Positions 5,701 to 7,249 of a DNA stretch of 7,249 bases are shown piece by piece (within the stretch, counting starts at the first letter, position 1; each line of letters starts with the position of its first letter). Under the pieces are notes generated by a model. The model saw only the letters and a list, made by a program, of their open reading frames with translations, ran no database searches and was not told the origin of the DNA. Position numbers and translations under genes: made by a program. The DNA is from JBDRGX01 sp043817485 [NCBI: bacterium] (GTDB taxonomy: Bacteria > JBDRGX01). Location: the NCBI GenBank assembly GCA_043817485.1, contig JBDRGX010000029.1:1-7249 (forward strand), in the 5' to 3' direction.

Positions 5701-6264
5701 ATGTTAAAAAAAAGTATTATTTTAGTATTTCTTTTTTGCATAGGAATTTTATATGCTGATTATTTTCCATTAAATATAGGAAATAAATGGGAATACAGTA
5801 TAAGTGGATATATCATTTCTTATGATGAAATTACTGGAATAGAAGTTATCAATGGAAAAACTTATTATATACAAAAAGATTCATATGGAAATATAATAGA
5901 TAAACTAAGAGCAGAAAATAATAATGTTTATTATTATTATTCTTCAATAAATAATGATTTATTGTTATATAAATTTAATGCAAATGTTGGCGAAAAATGG
6001 AATTTAAATATGTCTGAAATGGTAAGTAGAACAGAAACTGTAATTACTCCAGCAGGCACTTATACAAATTGTCTTCATATTGTGTATTTTTATCCTTATT
6101 CAACCACTAAAATTGAATATTGGTTTGCAGATAATATAGGTATAGTAAAAAAAAGATTTTGGAATAATGAAAATTCTACAGAACTTTTACTTGCAAAATC
6201 TACTATTATTCCTCTTTCTATATCAGACACAAACTGGGGAAGTATCAAAAGTTTATTTAAATAA
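5701..6264 (+). CDS. Small secreted protein of unknown function
   Basis: I do not recognise a named family. The 187-aa product starts at ATG 5701, chosen because of the Shine-Dalgarno at 5690-5695. Residues 1-19 form a clean signal peptide (MLKKSIILVFLFCIGILYA) with likely cleavage before DYFPLNIG, so the mature protein should be periplasmic or surface-located. The mature part looks beta-rich and aromatic: YFPLNIGNKWEYSISGY (21-37), FNANVGEKWNL (92-102), VITPAGTYTNCLHIVYF (114-130) and EYWFADNIGIVKKRFW (139-154). The pairing of 'PLxxGNxWxY' near the start with 'TPAGTYxNC ... EYWFAxNIGIVK' later is a pattern I associate with uncharacterised secreted proteins of environmental diderms. C124 is the only cysteine left after cleavage. 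It is probably monocistronic, ending 10 nt before the strong shared terminator. Confidence 0.8.
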   Translation: MLKKSIILVFLFCIGILYADYFPLNIGNKWEYSISGYIISYDEITGIEVINGKTYYIQKDSYGNIIDKLRAENNNVYYYYSSINNDLLLYKFNANVGEKWNLNMSEMVSRTETVITPAGTYTNCLHIVYFYPYSTTKIEYWFADNIGIVKKRFWNNENSTELLLAKSTIIPLSISDTNWGSIKSLFK

Positions 6265-6274
6265 AATATCAAAT

Positions 6275-6314
6275 AAAAAGAGAGCAAATTATTAAAATTT
6301 TTTGCTCTCTTTTT
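6275..6314. terminator. Bidirectional intrinsic terminator between the secreted-protein gene and tatC
   Basis: AAAAAGAGAGCAAA (6275-6288) and TTTGCTCTCTTTTT (6301-6314) form a perfect 14-bp stem around a 12-nt loop. On the plus strand the stem runs into T7 (6310-6316); on the minus strand the A-run at 6275-6279 reads as T5. It lies exactly between two convergent stop codons (6264 and 6322), so it serves both genes. Confidence 0.92.
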
Positions 6315-6321
6315 TTATAAA

Positions 6322-7029
6322 TTATTTCCTTTTAAAATTAGCAACAATTGAACAAATAATTCCAATTTCATAAAGTATCACTAAAGGAATCATAACAATA
6401 AGCATATTTATTACATCTGCTGATGGTGTAATTACAGCTGATACAATAGCACAACCTAAAATAACTTCTTTTCTTTTTTTCTTTAAAAATTCTATTTTAA
6501 CAATTCCAACTTTTGTTAAAAATAACATTATAAGAGGCATTTGAAAAATAATTCCAAAAGTTAATAAAAAAATTAGTATAAAAGAAAAATATTTAGAAGC
6601 AGAAAGAAGTGGTGTCATATCATTACTAAAATTTAAAAGAAATTTAATTCCAAATGGTAATAAATAAAAATAAGCTAAAAAAACTCCTATAAAAAATAAA
6701 AACATAGAAACAAAAAAACCTTGTATTGCTATTTTTCTTTCTTTTAATTTAAGAGCAGGTAAAATAAACATCCATATTTGATAAAGTACAAAAGGAAAAG
6801 CTAAAAAAATACTTGCAAAAAAAACTACTTTTAAATAAACAAAAACTCCTTCATAAGGAGTAAAATAATATAAAGTAAAATCTTTGCCTAAAGGGTTTTT
6901 TAAAAAAACAAAAATTTCTTTTTTAAATAAATAACAAATAATTGATGCAATAAAAACTGCTATAAGAGAATTTAAAATTCTTTTACGCAATTCTCCTAAA
7001 TGATCCAAAAATGTTAAATCTTTGTTCAT
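6322..7029 (-). CDS. tatC: Sec-independent (twin-arginine) protein translocase subunit TatC
   Basis: This is the inner-membrane receptor of the Tat pathway, which exports folded proteins carrying twin-arginine signal peptides. It is 235 aa with six predicted helices (about 18-35, 66-88, 101-125, 149-171, 188-206, 209-230), the complete TatC topology. Diagnostic motifs are all present: HLGELRKR (10-17) in the N-terminal signal-binding region, TPYEGVFVYLKV (57-68), YQIWMFILPALKLKERK (83-99) containing the conserved Glu that corresponds to E103 of E. coli (here E97), and VITPSADVINMLIVMIPLVILYEIGI (199-223, the TPxxDxxxxxxxxxP...LYE signature). ATG at 7029 was chosen over an in-frame TTG at 7044 because AAGGAA (plus-strand TTCCTT, 7035-7040) is properly placed and family members start close to this residue. 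No tatA or tatB is visible nearby; they may lie outside the window. It is transcribed convergently to the secreted-protein gene. Confidence 0.97.
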   Translation of the reverse strand: MNKDLTFLDHLGELRKRILNSLIAVFIASIICYLFKKEIFVFLKNPLGKDFTLYYFTPYEGVFVYLKVVFFASIFLAFPFVLYQIWMFILPALKLKERKIAIQGFFVSMFLFFIGVFLAYFYLLPFGIKFLLNFSNDMTPLLSASKYFSFILIFLLTFGIIFQMPLIMLFLTKVGIVKIEFLKKKRKEVILGCAIVSAVITPSADVINMLIVMIPLVILYEIGIICSIVANFKRK

Positions 7030-7034
7030 AAATA

Positions 7035-7040
7035 TTCCTT
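7035..7040 (-). promoter_or_regulatory. tatC Shine-Dalgarno
   Basis: AAGGAA on the minus strand lies 5 nt before ATG 7029 and lies inside the extension that would start at TTG 7044, which selects the ATG as start. Confidence 0.7.
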
Positions 7041-7122
7041 GCAAATTTCAATTTTTTTCAATTAAGACACGGTTTCATTGGTTGAGACAGAGAGAATAAT
7101 GAAAAAGATAGATGAAATTGCT

Positions 7123-7128
7123 ATTATA
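7123..7128 (-). promoter_or_regulatory. Possible -10 box for tatC
   Basis: The minus strand reads TATAAT from 7128 to 7123, which would give a leader of about 85-90 nt before tatC. No convincing -35 lies 16-18 nt upstream; TTGCCC (7148-7143) is too close at 14 nt. Tentative only. Confidence 0.25.
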
Positions 7129-7138
7129 GAAATTATTT

Positions 7139-7155
7139 GTAGGGGCAATTCATGA
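7139..7155 (+). repeat. Half-site of a GGGGCAATTCATGAATTGCCCC-type palindromic repeat
   Basis: GTAGGGGCAATTCATGA matches one arm and the centre of a palindromic repeat that I recall as dispersed in several bacterial genomes. The second arm is absent: after CATGA the sequence turns into GACTGTGTAGC. From 7141 to the window end 38 of 109 bases are G/C, clearly above the neighbouring genes, consistent with repeat-derived DNA. Confidence 0.4.
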
Positions 7156-7162
7156 GACTGTG

Positions 7163-7219
7163 TAGCAATTAGCAATTTGGCATGAGAAGTATACAACATG
7201 TTGTGCCAATATTAGCAAT
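7163..7219. repeat. Cluster of short repeats: TAGCAAT copies, TTGGCA/TGCCAA arms, 12-bp palindrome
   Basis: TAGCAAT occurs at 7163-7169 and, as ATTAGCAAT, at 7168-7176 and 7211-7219. TTGGCA (7177-7182) and TGCCAA (7204-7209) are inverted arms, and ACAACATGTTGT (7193-7204) is a perfect 12-bp palindrome just inside the right arm. There is no open reading frame of note on either strand here, so this stretch looks non-coding and repeat-derived. Confidence 0.35.
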
Positions 7220-7249
7220 AAATACTATATATGGGATAGTTTTGCCATT

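Noticed and set aside
7030-7044. TTG at 7044 as start of tatC
   Set aside because: The added MQGIF contains the Shine-Dalgarno that serves ATG 7029, and TatC proteins normally begin close to the HLxELR motif.
7099-7155. 18-codon plus-strand ORF starting MKKIDEIAI
   Set aside because: It is very short, has no convincing Shine-Dalgarno, and its end lies inside a repeat; probably chance or a remnant.
1-7249. CRISPR arrays, tRNA or rRNA genes, and transposase genes
   Set aside because: No regularly spaced repeats, no RNA-gene-like conserved segments and no transposase motifs were seen on either strand.

Overview
This 7.2 kb window comes from a very AT-rich bacterial chromosome: coding regions are dominated by A/T-rich codons (AAA, ATT, TTT, AAT) and long A or T runs. 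Three features point to a diderm (Gram-negative type) envelope. These are a secreted protein with a TonB/AgmX-like C-terminal domain, a full-length TatC, and nucleotide-sugar enzymes of the enterobacterial-common-antigen (WecD/WecE) type. I cannot name the lineage from sequence alone; an uncultured low-GC diderm is plausible.

Positions 1 to about 60 are compositionally foreign (32 of 60 bases are G/C) and open with a perfect GC-rich palindrome. From there to 5012 runs a tight four-gene plus-strand operon: a GtrB/ArnC-type polyprenyl-phosphate glycosyltransferase, a WecD-like N-acetyltransferase, a very clear WecE (RffA) aminotransferase, and a large YfhO-family membrane protein of GT-C type. 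The first three overlap each other by exactly 11 nt, and the fourth follows after 22 nt. Read together, they suggest a self-contained surface-glycosylation cassette. WecE and WecD would make a TDP-4-acetamido-4,6-dideoxy sugar (TDP-Fuc4NAc in the classical pathway). The GtrB-like enzyme would load it onto a polyprenyl phosphate, and the YfhO-like protein would transfer it to an acceptor outside the membrane. No flippase is visible.

A good sigma-70-type promoter (TTGACA-16-TATATT) with an inverted repeat over its -10 box separates this operon from two single secreted-protein genes. The first encodes a 161-aa protein with a TonB/AgmX-PglI-type C-terminal domain (5107-5592). The second encodes a 187-aa signal-peptide protein of unknown function (5701-6264), preceded by a near-perfect Shine-Dalgarno and a leader hairpin.

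A strong 14-bp bidirectional terminator (6275-6314) closes this gene and the convergent minus-strand tatC (6322-7029). The last 220 bases hold no convincing gene. They carry tatC's upstream region, half of a palindromic GGGGCAATTCATGA-type repeat, a degenerate inverted-repeat pair and several small repeats. They look like remnants of small mobile or repetitive elements.
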